A stretch of 64,000 bases of DNA from Micromonospora nigra. GTDB taxonomy: Bacteria; Actinomycetota; Actinomycetes; Mycobacteriales; Micromonosporaceae. The DNA lies in assembly GCF_900091585.1 (NCBI RefSeq), contig NZ_FMHT01000003.1, positions 5,730,001 through 5,794,000 on the forward strand, given 5' to 3'. Below the pieces are notes generated by a model, which was given only the letters and a program-made list of their open reading frames with translations, was not told the origin of the DNA and made no database searches. The position numbers were made by a program, and so were the translations under genes. Positions 32,803 to 44,937 of this stretch are shown in pieces; the stretch's first letter is position 1, and every line of letters starts with the position of its first letter.

Positions 32803-33594
32803 ATGACCTCACCCATCCTCGTCACCGGCGGCACGGGCACCCTCGGGCAACTCGTGGTGCCCCGGCTGCGCGCCGCCGGGCATACCGTCCGGGTGCTCTC
32901 CCGCCGCAGCCGGCAGTCCGCCGACGGCGTCACCCACGTCGTCGGGGACCTGCACACCGGTGTGGGTGTGGATGCGGCCCTGGCCGACGTCGAGGTCGTC
33001 GTGCACTGTGCGGGCAGCGCCGCCGGCGACGAGGAGAAGGCCCGCCGGATAACGGCGGCGACGGCCCGTGCCGGCGTACGCCACCTGGTGAACATCTCCG
33101 TCGTCGGCGCCGACCGGATCCCGGTGACCGGCCCGCTGGACCGGATCTTCGGCTACTACGCCGCACAGGCCGCCGCCGAGCGGGTCGTCGCGGCCGGGCC
33201 CGTGCCGTGGACGACACTGCGGGCCACCCAGTTCCACGACCTGATCCTCACGATGGCCCGCGGCCTGACGCGGCTGCCGGTGATGCCGGCCCTGGCCGGT
33301 TTCCGGTTCCAGCCGATCGACGCGGCCGAGGTCGCGGACCGACTGGTCGAGCTGGCCCTCGGCGACCCGTCCGGACTCGTGCCGGAGATCGGTGGCCCTC
33401 AGGTGCGTGGCATGGACGAGCTGCTGCGGGCCTACCTGCACGCCGCCGGCCGGCGGCGGCCGATCGTGCCGGTGCGCCTGCCCGGTCGGGCCGCCCGAGC
33501 CTTCCGGGCCGGGGCCAACCTCGCACCCGACCGGCCCTTCGGCCGGCGGAACTGGGAGGACTTCCTGGCCGAACGCTGTGGCGTGGCAGCCTGA
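32803..33594 (+). CDS. NmrA-type NAD(P)-binding protein (atypical short-chain dehydrogenase family)
   Basis: Protein of 263 aa with an N-terminal GGTGTLGQL nucleotide-binding loop at about residues 8-16, a central AGVRHLVNISVVGAD strand, and FRFQPIDAAEVADRLVELAL. Family members bind NAD(P) and act as redox sensors or reductases. It lacks the classical SDR YxxxK with certainty, although Tyr is present in FGYYAAQAAAERVV, where the family often has YxxxK. A GGAG site precedes ATG 32803. The 230 bp upstream (32572-32802) hold no gene that I can support. Confidence 0.8.
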   Translation: MTSPILVTGGTGTLGQLVVPRLRAAGHTVRVLSRRSRQSADGVTHVVGDLHTGVGVDAALADVEVVVHCAGSAAGDEEKARRITAATARAGVRHLVNISVVGADRIPVTGPLDRIFGYYAAQAAAERVVAAGPVPWTTLRATQFHDLILTMARGLTRLPVMPALAGFRFQPIDAAEVADRLVELALGDPSGLVPEIGGPQVRGMDELLRAYLHAAGRRRPIVPVRLPGRAARAFRAGANLAPDRPFGRRNWEDFLAERCGVAA

Positions 33595-33773
33595 GCCGCC
33601 GGCCGCCCGACTCGCCAGCCGGGCCGCCCGCGCTGACCGGGCCGGCCGGGCAGCGGCCGGCCGCACCGGCGGCCCGGCAGTGCCGCGATCCGGTAAGGGG
33701 CGGGAATCGTGCTGGTCGTGACGGGTCGGGTGTGGGAGGGTTCGCAGGACGATCCCGCAGGAAGGACCCGTTC

Positions 33774-35039
33774 GTGAGCCGCGCCGTCGCCCCTGCCGCC
33801 GACCCGGTGCCCCCCAATGTCGTACCCCGGGCCGTGCTGGCCGCGCGCACGGGCGTGGCGGTGGTCTTCGCCCTCAACGGTCTGGCCGTCGCCTCCTGGT
33901 TCGCCCGGGTGCCCGCCGTGCGGGACGCCCTCGGCCTCACCGCCGGCCGCCTCGGGCTGCTCCTGCTCGCCATGAGCGTGGGCGCGATCCTCGCCATGCC
34001 CACCGCCGGACTGGTCGCCCAGCGTCTCGGCACCGCCCGCACTGTCGTCGGTGCGACCCTGCTCGTCGCCGTGGGGTTGACCGTCGTCGGAGTGTCCGCC
34101 GAGGTCGCCGGGTCCTTCGTCGGGGTGGCCGTCGGCCTGGCCGCGCTCGGCTACGGCTCCGGCACCTGCGACGTCGCCATGAACATCGAGGGTGCGGCCG
34201 TGGAGCGTCGGCTCCACCGGACGATCATGCCCCGGTTCCACGCGGCGTGGAGCCTCGGCTCCGTGGCCGGCGCGGGTCTCGGCGCCGCCGCCGCCCGGCT
34301 GGACGTCCCCATCGCGGTCAACCTGGCCGTGCTCGCGGCGGTGGTGCTCGCCGGCACGCTGGCCGGCGCCCGCGTGTTCCTGCCCTCCGCCGAGACCACC
34401 GGCGGCACGGAGGCGGCGGCCCGCCGCGGTGGCCTGATCGCCGCCTGGCGGGAACCGCGCACGCTGCTCGTCGGCCTGTTGGTGCTGGTGATGGCCTTCG
34501 CCGAGGGCAGCGCCAACGACTGGCTCGCGGTGGCCTTCATCGACGGGTACGGGGTCAGCGAGGCGGCCGGCGCCGCCGCGTTCGGCGTCTTCGTCGTCGG
34601 CATGACCCTCGGCCGCACCCTCGGCACGGTGGCCCTGGACCGCTGGGGGCGGGTGCGGGTGCTCACCGCCACCATCCTGCTCGCCGTGGTGGGCTCCGGC
34701 CTGGCGGTTCTCGCCAACTCCGGCCCCGTCGCCGTCGTCGGCGTCGCGATGTGGGGGATCGGCGCATCCCTCGGCTTCCCCGTCGGCATGAGCGCCGCCG
34801 CCGACGAGGAGGACCGGGCCCCCGCCCGGGTCAGCGTGGTCGCCGTGATCGGCTACACCGCGTTCCTGGGCGGCCCGCCGCTGCTGGGCCTGCTCGGCGA
34901 CCGGGTCGGCACGCTGCACGCCCTGCTGGTGGTGCCCCTGCTGCTGGTGCCGACCCTGGCGCTGGTGCCCGTGCTGCGCCCGCCGGCGGGCCGCGACGAG
35001 GGCGCTCCCAAGACCGCCGACCGACCCGCCGCCGACTGA
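33774..35039 (+). CDS. MFS transporter
   Basis: Inner-membrane transporter of 421 aa with about twelve helices. N-terminal NGLAVASWFARVPAVRDALGL and GSGTCDVAMNIEGAAVERRL are typical of the YfkF/FucP-related group of actinobacterial MFS proteins. The GTG 33774 start follows AGGAAGGA by 7 nt. The C-terminus and its stop lie inside a 15-bp tandem repeat (ACCCGCCGCCGACTG, twice, around 35025-35054). The substrate is unknown. The preceding 180 bp contain no recognisable gene. Confidence 0.85.
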   Translation: MSRAVAPAADPVPPNVVPRAVLAARTGVAVVFALNGLAVASWFARVPAVRDALGLTAGRLGLLLLAMSVGAILAMPTAGLVAQRLGTARTVVGATLLVAVGLTVVGVSAEVAGSFVGVAVGLAALGYGSGTCDVAMNIEGAAVERRLHRTIMPRFHAAWSLGSVAGAGLGAAAARLDVPIAVNLAVLAAVVLAGTLAGARVFLPSAETTGGTEAAARRGGLIAAWREPRTLLVGLLVLVMAFAEGSANDWLAVAFIDGYGVSEAAGAAAFGVFVVGMTLGRTLGTVALDRWGRVRVLTATILLAVVGSGLAVLANSGPVAVVGVAMWGIGASLGFPVGMSAAADEEDRAPARVSVVAVIGYTAFLGGPPLLGLLGDRVGTLHALLVVPLLLVPTLALVPVLRPPAGRDEGAPKTADRPAAD

Positions 35040-35084
35040 CCCGCCGCCGACTGACCCGCCGCGGGCCGCCGCCCCCGCCGGGCA

Positions 35085-35741
35085 TCAGCGCAGCCAGACC
35101 CGCAACGGTCCCACGCCCCGGAACCCGGCCGCGACGGCGACGGCAAGGTCGCCGCCGTGCTCGTAGCCGACCAGGTGGCGGTCCGCGCCCGCCGCGCACA
35201 CCCCGGCCCACACCCGCGGCGCCGCCGTCGGGTCCGCCGCGAAGACGTTGGAGACCCCCACCACGTCGCCCCCGGTGTGCAGCACCGCGCCGCCGGCCCA
35301 CCCGCCGTGCCCGTCCGGCAGGCCCAGGACGCGCACGCCGGGTTCGGCCAGCAGCGCGGCCCGGAACAGCGGGCCGCCGCCGTGGGCGGTTGCCCAGGTG
35401 GTCAACTGCTCGCTGGTGACCACCGGCGTCAGCTCCGATGCGCCCGGCGTCGGCCCCGGGGGCAGGTGGATCCAGGTCGCCTCGAACAGCACCCGGAATC
35501 CGTGCGGGGTCAGGTCCAGGTCGGCGAAGCTGTCCTTCACCGACGCCCCCGGGCCGTCGTCGATGCGGGCCAGCACGGCTGCCGGGTCGACGCCGGGGCG
35601 AAGGGTCACCGCGTCGGGGTACCAGGGCGGCGAACGGCGCGACACCGACCAGGCGTCCGCGTCGGTCACGCCGGTCAGACCGTGCGCCCGGCACACCAGG
35701 TCGCACCAGGCGGCGTTGTCCCGCGCGGCGGCCCCGATCAC
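35085..35741 (-). CDS. GNAT-like acetyltransferase family protein
   Basis: Protein of 218 aa. The C-terminal half has a GNAT-like pattern: a strand (GGAVLHTGGDVVGVSNVFA), then VWAGVCAAG and the closing LVGYEHGGDLAVAVAAGFRGVGPLRVWL, as in acyltransferases where the last motif carries a Tyr near the CoA thiol. The Q/RxxGxG/A acetyl-CoA loop is not clear, so activity is uncertain. The N-terminal half is unassigned. The GTG start is 6 nt after a TAGGAT -10 box. Confidence 0.65.
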   Translation of the reverse strand: MIGAAARDNAAWCDLVCRAHGLTGVTDADAWSVSRRSPPWYPDAVTLRPGVDPAAVLARIDDGPGASVKDSFADLDLTPHGFRVLFEATWIHLPPGPTPGASELTPVVTSEQLTTWATAHGGGPLFRAALLAEPGVRVLGLPDGHGGWAGGAVLHTGGDVVGVSNVFAADPTAAPRVWAGVCAAGADRHLVGYEHGGDLAVAVAAGFRGVGPLRVWLR

Positions 35742-35747
35742 CGGACG

Positions 35748-35753
35748 ATCCTA
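35748..35753 (-). promoter_or_regulatory. -10 element of a probable leaderless promoter (GNAT-like gene)
   Basis: On the minus strand TAGGAT ends 6 nt before the GTG at 35741. No SD is seen. Confidence 0.55.
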
Positions 35754-35837
35754 GCGCCGAGCCGGCTCCCAGCGCACACCCAGTGACCTGCCAGGCAAGG
35801 GTGGTGCACTGGGGTGAGCCGAGGGAAGGAGCCGCAG

Positions 35838-36173
35838 ATGGGCTGGTTCAGCCGACGGCCGCGTGCCGCGCAGGGCACCCCGACGAAGCTCGACCGCGAG
35901 GCGACCAGGGAGGACCTGGCCGCGCTGGAGGAGTTCGTGACCAGCCGGCGGGGAGTGGAGTTCTACCTGGAACCCGAGACGACCGCCACCGACACCACCG
36001 TCGTGGCGATCGCCCACGACGGCGAGTGGATCCGCCGCCGGACCGGCACCCCGCGCACGGCCGGTGGCATCGCCCGCAAGCACGCCGTGCCGCTGTACGA
36101 GGCGGAGCGTACCGGCTATCCGGAGCGCATGCGGGCCTGGAACCGGTCCCATCCGGAACGCCGGGCCTGCTGA
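35838..36173 (+). CDS. Conserved-looking hypothetical protein (111 aa)
   Basis: Small soluble protein of unknown function. It has a basic N-terminus (GWFSRRPRAAQ), a helical acidic segment (REATREDLAALEEFVTSRRGVEFYLE), then a strand pair (TVVAIAHDGEWIRRR) and a basic C-terminus. ATG 35838 has GGAAGGAG 7 nt upstream; an in-frame start at 35814 is weaker. It is divergent from the GNAT-like gene and lies before the cobalamin riboswitch promoter. Confidence 0.6.
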   Translation: MGWFSRRPRAAQGTPTKLDREATREDLAALEEFVTSRRGVEFYLEPETTATDTTVVAIAHDGEWIRRRTGTPRTAGGIARKHAVPLYEAERTGYPERMRAWNRSHPERRAC

Positions 36174-36269
36174 GCGGGATCAGCCGCCGACCGCCTCCCG
36201 CGCCTGGTCGGGGGGCATCGCCGTGCCTCCCGTCATCCGGGCGCCGGCTCCCTGTGCGGTCCCGTCACG

Positions 36270-36298
36270 TTGACCGGCCCGGCGGGGTGTGGCAGCAT
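36270..36298 (+). promoter_or_regulatory. Probable promoter of the cobalamin operon
   Basis: TTGACC (36270-36275), 17 nt, then CAGCAT (36293-36298). It lies immediately before the conserved 5' part of the riboswitch, so the transcript would start near 36304. Confidence 0.45.
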
Positions 36299-36300
36299 TC

Positions 36301-36455
36301 GCGGCCTGACGGCAGTGAAGGAAGCCGGTGCGATTCCGGCGCGGTCCCGCCACTGTCACCGGGGAGCGATCCCCCCTCGTGAGTCACGGCCGTGGGTGCA
36401 CGGTTGGAAGGCCGGGGGTGAGCGTCGATCCGGGAGCCAGGATACTTCGGCCGTC
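36301..36455 (+). promoter_or_regulatory. Cobalamin (adenosylcobalamin-type) riboswitch
   Basis: The conserved core GAAGCCGGTGCGATTCCGGC (36321-36340) followed by GCGGTCCCGCCACTGT (36341-36356) is a classic B12 riboswitch segment. The B12-box-like GAGCCAGGATACTTC lies at 36434-36448. GGCC-containing ends near 36303 and 36449 can pair as the closing stem. It precedes cobN and should lower expression of the corrin operon when cobalamin is plentiful. The first ribosome site downstream (AGGAGG at 36485-36490) belongs to a short ORF, so control could act on its translation. Confidence 0.92.
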
Positions 36456-36496
36456 GGAGCGTGACCCCAGGGCGTGGACACCCGAGGAGGACCCCG

Positions 36497-36634
36497 ATGA
36501 GGCCTGGCCTCTGCCGTACCGACGCTACGCGTCCCCGGTCGCTCGACGACCGTCTCGCCGATCTCGGCTCCACCGGCCGGCCCGTGGTCGCCGGCCCGGC
36601 TCCTGGCCCCACCCCCACCGTCGTTCACCGCTGA
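36497..36634 (+). CDS. 45-codon ORF between riboswitch and cobN, possible leader peptide
   Basis: ATG 36497 follows a perfect AGGAGG by 6 nt, the best ribosome site in the riboswitch leader. The product is basic at the N-terminus (MRPGLCRTDATRPRSLDD) with an Ala/Gly/Pro-rich end and has no recognised domain. It ends 143 nt before the cobN start, so it is not overlapping. The gap holds no further ORF with a ribosome site. It may be a regulated leader peptide, a small protein, or the remnant of one. Confidence 0.45.
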   Translation: MRPGLCRTDATRPRSLDDRLADLGSTGRPVVAGPAPGPTPTVVHR

Positions 36635-36777
36635 GGTCCGCGCCGCGCCGTCCCCGCGCGCCGTCCACCCCGAGGTGAGCGTGCCGCCGGCTCGTCGCGT
36701 CCGCTGACCGCCGCGACCACTCCCTTCCGCGCCACCGGTGCCACGGTGCCGGCTCGCGTCACCGTACGGAGTCACAC

Positions 36778-40442
<3,665 letters not shown>

Positions 40443-40446
<4 letters not shown>

Positions 40447-40505
40447 GCGCGAGGAGTGAGCCGGGTTTGCGAGCGCCGCAGTCGCGATCGAAGGAGCCGC
40501 AGTGA
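40443..40505 (+). CDS. Repeat-encoded 20-residue mini-ORF, copy 1
   Basis: Peptide [20 protein letters not shown], basic and proline-containing, with no known domain. The GTG start overlaps the cobN stop by 4 nt, and the TGA overlaps the start of copy 2 the same way. Initiation probably depends on ribosomes ending on cobN. AAGGAG at 40491-40496 lies inside this ORF and serves copy 2. The peptide itself may have no function; the coupling may be what matters. Confidence 0.5.
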
Positions 40506-40564
40506 GCGCGAGGAGTGAGCCGGGTTTGCGAGCGCCGCAGTCGCGATCGAAGGAGCCGCAGTGA
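40502..40564 (+). CDS. Repeat-encoded 20-residue mini-ORF, copy 2
   Basis: Same peptide as copy 1. The GTG is 5 nt after AAGGAG (40491-40496) and in a GTGA overlap with the copy 1 stop. Its TGA overlaps the start of copy 3. Each copy keeps the CAGTGA junction found at the end of cobN. Confidence 0.5.
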   Translation: MSARSEPGLRAPQSRSKEPQ

Positions 40565-40626
40565 GCGCGAGGAGTGAGCCGGGTTTGCGAGCGCCGCAGT
40601 CGCGATCGAAGGAGCCGGCACAGTGA
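40561..40626 (+). CDS. Repeat-encoded 21-residue mini-ORF, copy 3
   Basis: Same peptide with one extra Ala before the last Gln, because this unit ends in CCGGCACAG instead of CCGCAG. The three inserted bases keep the frame. Its TGA overlaps the GTG start of the chelatase gene (40623) by 4 nt, and its AAGGAG (40609-40614) sits 8 nt before that start, so it provides the chelatase gene's ribosome site. Confidence 0.5.
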   Translation: MSARSEPGLRAPQSRSKEPAQ

Positions 40627-42956
40627 CCCCGTTCCCGTTCTCGGCCGTGCTCGGCATGGACGACATGCGTCTGGCGCTGCTGCTCAACGCGGTCAGCCCC
40701 GCCATCGGCGGGGTCCTGGTGCGGGGCGAGAAGGGCACCGCGAAGTCGACCGCCGTGCGGGCCCTGGCCGCCCTGTTGCCGCCCGTGGACCGGGTCGCCG
40801 GTTGCCGGTTCGCCTGTGACCCGGCGGCCCCCGACCCCGGCTGCCCGGACGGGCCGCACCCGACCCCCGCGGGGGCCGAGCGCCGCCCGGCCCGCCTGGT
40901 GGAGTTGCCGGTCGGCGCCGCCGAGGACCGGGTGGTCGGCTCGCTGGACCTGGAGAAGGCCCTGTCCGAGGGGGTACGCGCCTTCGAGCCGGGCCTGCTC
41001 GCCGCCGCCCATCGGGGGGTGCTCTACGTCGACGAGGTGAACCTGCTCCACGACCACCTGGTCGACCTGCTGCTCGACGCGGCGGCGATGGGCCGCTGCC
41101 ACGTCGAGCGGGAGGGCGTCTCGGTCAGCCACGCCGCCCGCTTCCTGCTGGTCGGCACGATGAACCCGGAGGAGGGGGAGCTGCGTCCGCAGCTGCTGGA
41201 CCGGTTCGGTCTCACCGTCGAGGTCGCCGCCAGCCGCGACCCGGAGGTGCGGGCGGAGGTGGTGCGCCGTCGTCTCGCCGCCGACGCCGACCCGGCCGGG
41301 TTCGCCGCCGGCTGGGCCGGGGCCGACGGGCGGGTCGCGGAGCGGGTGGCCGCCGCCCGGGCCCGGCTGGACGCGGTGCTGCTGCCGGACGCGGCGCTGC
41401 GCCGGATCGCCGAGGTCTGCGCGGAGTTCGACGTCGACGGTATGCGCGCCGACATCGTCACCGCCCGGACGGCTGTCGCGCACGCCGCCTGGCACGGGCG
41501 GGACCGGGTCACCGCCGACGACGTGCGGGTCGCCGCCCGGCTCGCCCTGCCGCACCGCCGCCGCCGCGACCCGTTCGACACCCCGGGGCTGGACGAGAAG
41601 CGCCTCGACGAGGCGTTGGAGCGGGCCCGCGCGGCGCATCCCGACGACCCGGACGACGACAGTGGCCCGGCCGACCCGGACGGTGGCCCCGACGGTCCCG
41701 GTGGACCGAGCGGTCCCGGTGGTCCCGGCGGCCCCGGTGGTCCCGGTGGACCGGGTGGGCACGATGGTTCCGGTGGACCGGCCGGCGGTCGGCCGGGGGG
41801 CTCCCCCGACGGCGCACCGGACGTCGACGACCCCGAGCGGCGGCCGGGAAGCGGCCCGCCGGAGCGCGGCGGGGACGCCGCCGGGCGGGGGCCGGCCGGC
41901 GGCGACGGGTGGGACCCCGACGTCGACGGGTGGGACCCCGACGGGGAGCGGCCGGATGCCGACGGCGACGGACGTGCCGACGGCGGCGACCCGCGTACCA
42001 ACCGGACGGGTCTCCACGAGGGGCGGCCCGGCCGTGACGGCGACGACGGGCGGGCGGCGCGGCCGGTCGCCGTACCCGAGCAGGGGTTGAAAGCGCGGCT
42101 GCTCACCGCGCCCGGCGTCGGCGACGGGGTGCCCGGCCGGCGTTCCCGGGCCCGCACCGGACGGGGCCGCACCACGGGTGCCCGGGTGCCCGCCGGACCA
42201 CCGGGGGCGCTGCACCTGCCGGCGACGGTGCGGGCCGCCGCCCCGCACCAGAGCGCCCGGGGCCGCCACGGCGGGCCGCTGCGGCTACGCCCCGCCGACG
42301 TGCGCGAGGCGGTCCGCGAGGGGCGCGAGGGCAACCTCGTGCTGTTCGTGGTCGACGCCAGCGGCTCGATGGGCGCGCAGGAGCGCATGTCGGCGGTCAA
42401 GGGTGCGGTCCTGGCCCTGCTCACCGACGCCTACCAGCGCCGGGACAAGGTGGCGGTGATCGCGTTCCGGGGGACGGACGCGCAACTGCTGCTGCCGGCC
42501 ACCTCCTCCGTCCTGGCCGCCTCGGCCCGGATGGCGCAGCTGCCCACCGGGGGGCGCACCCCGCTCGCGGAGGGGCTGTTCGCCGCGGCCGAGGTTCTGC
42601 GGGTGGAGCGGCTGCGTGACCCGCGACGGCGTCCGCTGGTGCTCGTGGTCACCGACGGCCGGGCCACCGCCGGCCACCGGCCCCTGGACCGGGCCGCCCG
42701 GGCGGCGGCCGTGCTGCGGGCCACCGGCGCGCCCTGCGTGGTCGTCGACTGCGAATCCGGTCCGGTCCGGCTCGGCCTGGCCCGCCGCCTCGCCGCCCAG
42801 CTCGACGCCGATCACCGCCCGCTGGCCGCCGTCACCACCGGCCCCCTCGCCGAGCTGGCCGCCGTTCGCACCGCCCGACTTGAACCGGAGCGTCGCCCCA
42901 CGGCAGCCGCCGAGGGGCCGCCCACCACCGCCACCGGCCGAAGGAGCGTCGTCTGA
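40623..42956 (+). CDS. Chelatase ATPase subunit, fused ChlI/ChlD type (putative cobaltochelatase subunit)
   Basis: Protein of 777 aa, with an AAA+ domain and an integrin-like domain in one chain. The Walker A loop GEKGTAKST is at about residues 36-44, and [22 protein letters not shown] near 137 carries Walker B. The C-terminal von Willebrand A domain has a MIDAS DASGSM at about 578. The linker, about 345-560, is Gly/Pro/Asp-rich, including a collagen-like GPGGPGG tract near 356-389. Beside cobN it most likely powers cobalt insertion in place of CobS and CobT. It is translated from the GTGA overlap with mini-ORF 3. Confidence 0.88.
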   Translation: MTPFPFSAVLGMDDMRLALLLNAVSPAIGGVLVRGEKGTAKSTAVRALAALLPPVDRVAGCRFACDPAAPDPGCPDGPHPTPAGAERRPARLVELPVGAAEDRVVGSLDLEKALSEGVRAFEPGLLAAAHRGVLYVDEVNLLHDHLVDLLLDAAAMGRCHVEREGVSVSHAARFLLVGTMNPEEGELRPQLLDRFGLTVEVAASRDPEVRAEVVRRRLAADADPAGFAAGWAGADGRVAERVAAARARLDAVLLPDAALRRIAEVCAEFDVDGMRADIVTARTAVAHAAWHGRDRVTADDVRVAARLALPHRRRRDPFDTPGLDEKRLDEALERARAAHPDDPDDDSGPADPDGGPDGPGGPSGPGGPGGPGGPGGPGGHDGSGGPAGGRPGGSPDGAPDVDDPERRPGSGPPERGGDAAGRGPAGGDGWDPDVDGWDPDGERPDADGDGRADGGDPRTNRTGLHEGRPGRDGDDGRAARPVAVPEQGLKARLLTAPGVGDGVPGRRSRARTGRGRTTGARVPAGPPGALHLPATVRAAAPHQSARGRHGGPLRLRPADVREAVREGREGNLVLFVVDASGSMGAQERMSAVKGAVLALLTDAYQRRDKVAVIAFRGTDAQLLLPATSSVLAASARMAQLPTGGRTPLAEGLFAAAEVLRVERLRDPRRRPLVLVVTDGRATAGHRPLDRAARAAAVLRATGAPCVVVDCESGPVRLGLARRLAAQLDADHRPLAAVTTGPLAELAAVRTARLEPERRPTAAAEGPPTTATGRRSVV

Positions 42957-43567
42957 TGCCGCAGGGAAAGCCCACGCACGTGCCCGCCGACGGGCTGACC
43001 ACCCGGCAGCGACGGCAGCGGCCGCTGACCATCGTGCACACCGGACAGATGAAGGGGAAGTCGACCGCCGCGTTCGGTCTGGCGCTGCGCGCCTGGACGG
43101 CGGGCCTGCCGGTCGGCGTGTTCCAGTTCGTCAAGAGCGCCAAGTGGCGGGTCGGGGAGGAGAACGCCTTCCGCGCCCTCGGCGAGGTGCACGAGCGTAC
43201 CGGCCAGGGCGCGCCCGTGGCCTGGCACAAGATGGGCGAGGGCTGGTCCTGGATCCAGCGCGGTGGTGACGCCGACCACGCCGCCGACGCCCTGGAGGGC
43301 TGGCGGCAGATCCAGCGCGACCTGGCCGCGCAGCGCTACGGCATGTACGTCCTCGACGAGTTCACCTACCCGATGACGTGGGGCTGGGTGGACGTCGACG
43401 AGGTGGTGGAGACCCTGCGTAACCGGCCCGGCTTCCAACACGTCGTGATCACCGGCCGGGACGCCGACCCCCGGCTCGTCGAGGCCGCCGACCTCGTCGC
43501 CGAGCTGACCAAGGTCAAGCACCCGATGGACGCCGGCCAGAAGGGACAGAAGGGCATCGAGTGGTGA
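42956..43567 (+). CDS. cobO: Cob(I)yrinic acid a,c-diamide adenosyltransferase
   Basis: Enzyme of 203 aa, CobA/CobO/BtuR family, which attaches the 5'-deoxyadenosyl group from ATP to the reduced cobalt. The N-terminal P-loop GQMKGKSTAAFGLALRA, the segment FQFVKSAKWRVGEENAF, VLDEFTYPMTWGWVD and the C-terminal ELTKVKHPMDAGQKGQKGIEW are standard. Its ATG overlaps the preceding stop by one base (TGATG), and AAGGAG lies 9 nt upstream. It comes right after the chelatase, matching the order of reactions once cobalt is inserted. Confidence 0.95.
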   Translation: MPQGKPTHVPADGLTTRQRRQRPLTIVHTGQMKGKSTAAFGLALRAWTAGLPVGVFQFVKSAKWRVGEENAFRALGEVHERTGQGAPVAWHKMGEGWSWIQRGGDADHAADALEGWRQIQRDLAAQRYGMYVLDEFTYPMTWGWVDVDEVVETLRNRPGFQHVVITGRDADPRLVEAADLVAELTKVKHPMDAGQKGQKGIEW

Positions 43568-44937
43568 CCCCGACACCCGACGACGCTCCCGCCTGGGCGC
43601 TGCCCCGCATCGTGGTCGCCGCGCCGGCCAGCGGACACGGCAAGACCACCGTCGCCACCGGCCTGCTCGCCGCGCTGCGGCGCCGGGGTCTCGACGTCAG
43701 CCCGCACAAGGTCGGCCCCGACTACATCGACCCCGGCTACCACGGGCTCGCCGCCGGCCGGCCCGGCCGCAACCTCGACCCGTGGCTGGTCGGCGAGGAG
43801 CGCGTCGCGTCCCTGCTGCGCCACGGCGCGAGCGTCCCCGCTCCCGCCGACGTCGCCGTGATCGAGGGGGTGATGGGGCTGCACGACGGCGCGGTCGGCC
43901 GACGCGGGTACGCCTCCACCGCCCACGTCGCCCGGCTGGTCGACGCGCCGGTGCTGCTGGTGCTCGACACCACCGCCCAGGGGCGCTCCGCCGCCGCGTC
44001 GGTGCTCGGCATGGCCGCCTTCGACCCGGGGGTGCGCATCGGCGGCGTGGTGCTCAACCGGGTCGGCTCGCCCCGGCACGAGTCCCTGCTGCGGGCCGCG
44101 CTCGCCGAGGTGGACGTACCGGTGCTGGGGGCGCTCCGCCGGGCCGTCGAGGTGGCCGCGCCGTCGCGGCACCTCGGGCTGGTGCCGGTCGCCGAGCGGG
44201 CCCCGGAGTCGCTGGCCGTCGTCGACGCCCTGGCCGGGCTGGTGGAGGCCACCGTGGACGTCGACGCCGTGCTCGACCTGGCCCGCTCGGCCCCGCCGCT
44301 GACCGCGCCGTCCTGGGACCCGGCCGCCGCCGTCGGTGGACCCGCCGCGACCACCGGCCCGGTCGTCGCCGTCGCCGGCGGGCCGGCCTTCACCTTCTCG
44401 TACGCCGAAACCCCCGAGCTGCTCGCCGCCGCCGGCGCCACCGTCGTGCGCTTCGACCCGCTGCGCGACGCGGCGCTGCCGGCCGGTGCCCGCGCCGTGG
44501 TCGTCGGCGGCGGCTTCCCCGAGGTGTACGCCGAGGCGCTGAGCGCCAACACCGGGCTGCGCGCCGACCTGGCCGACTTCGACGGGCCGGTCGTCGCCGA
44601 GTGCGCCGGGCTGCTCTACCTCGGCCGGGCCCTCGACGACGCCCCGATGTGCGGGCGGCTGCCGCACACCGCCCGGATGACCGGCCGGCTCACCCTCGGC
44701 TACCGCGACGCCGTCGCCGCCGCCGACTCCCCGGTCCACCGGGCGGGGGAGTCGGTACGCGGCCACGAGTTCCACCGCACCGTCACCGACCCGCCGCACG
44801 GCCGGCATCCGGCGTGGCGGTTCGACGGTGCCGACCACGGCTTCGTCGCCGGTCGGGTGCACGCCTCCTACCTGCACACCCACTGGGCCGGCCACCCGCA
44901 CGCCGCACGTCGTCTCGTCGAGGCGGCGAGCCGGTGA
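43564..44937 (+). CDS. cobB: Hydrogenobyrinic/cobyrinic acid a,c-diamide synthase
   Basis: Glutamine-dependent amidase of 457 aa that converts the a and c acetates of the corrin ring into amides with ATP. The N-terminal ATP site is ASGHGKTTVATGLLAALRRRG, VGPDYIDPGYHGLAAGRPGRNLD follows, and the C-terminal GATase domain has the nucleophile in VVAECAGLLYLGRAL and a late His in ASYLHTHWAGHP. GTG 43564 overlaps the cobO stop by 4 nt; the frame also has a GTG at 43561. Together with CobN it indicates the late cobalt-insertion order. Confidence 0.94.
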   Translation: MTPTPDDAPAWALPRIVVAAPASGHGKTTVATGLLAALRRRGLDVSPHKVGPDYIDPGYHGLAAGRPGRNLDPWLVGEERVASLLRHGASVPAPADVAVIEGVMGLHDGAVGRRGYASTAHVARLVDAPVLLVLDTTAQGRSAAASVLGMAAFDPGVRIGGVVLNRVGSPRHESLLRAALAEVDVPVLGALRRAVEVAAPSRHLGLVPVAERAPESLAVVDALAGLVEATVDVDAVLDLARSAPPLTAPSWDPAAAVGGPAATTGPVVAVAGGPAFTFSYAETPELLAAAGATVVRFDPLRDAALPAGARAVVVGGGFPEVYAEALSANTGLRADLADFDGPVVAECAGLLYLGRALDDAPMCGRLPHTARMTGRLTLGYRDAVAAADSPVHRAGESVRGHEFHRTVTDPPHGRHPAWRFDGADHGFVAGRVHASYLHTHWAGHPHAARRLVEAASR

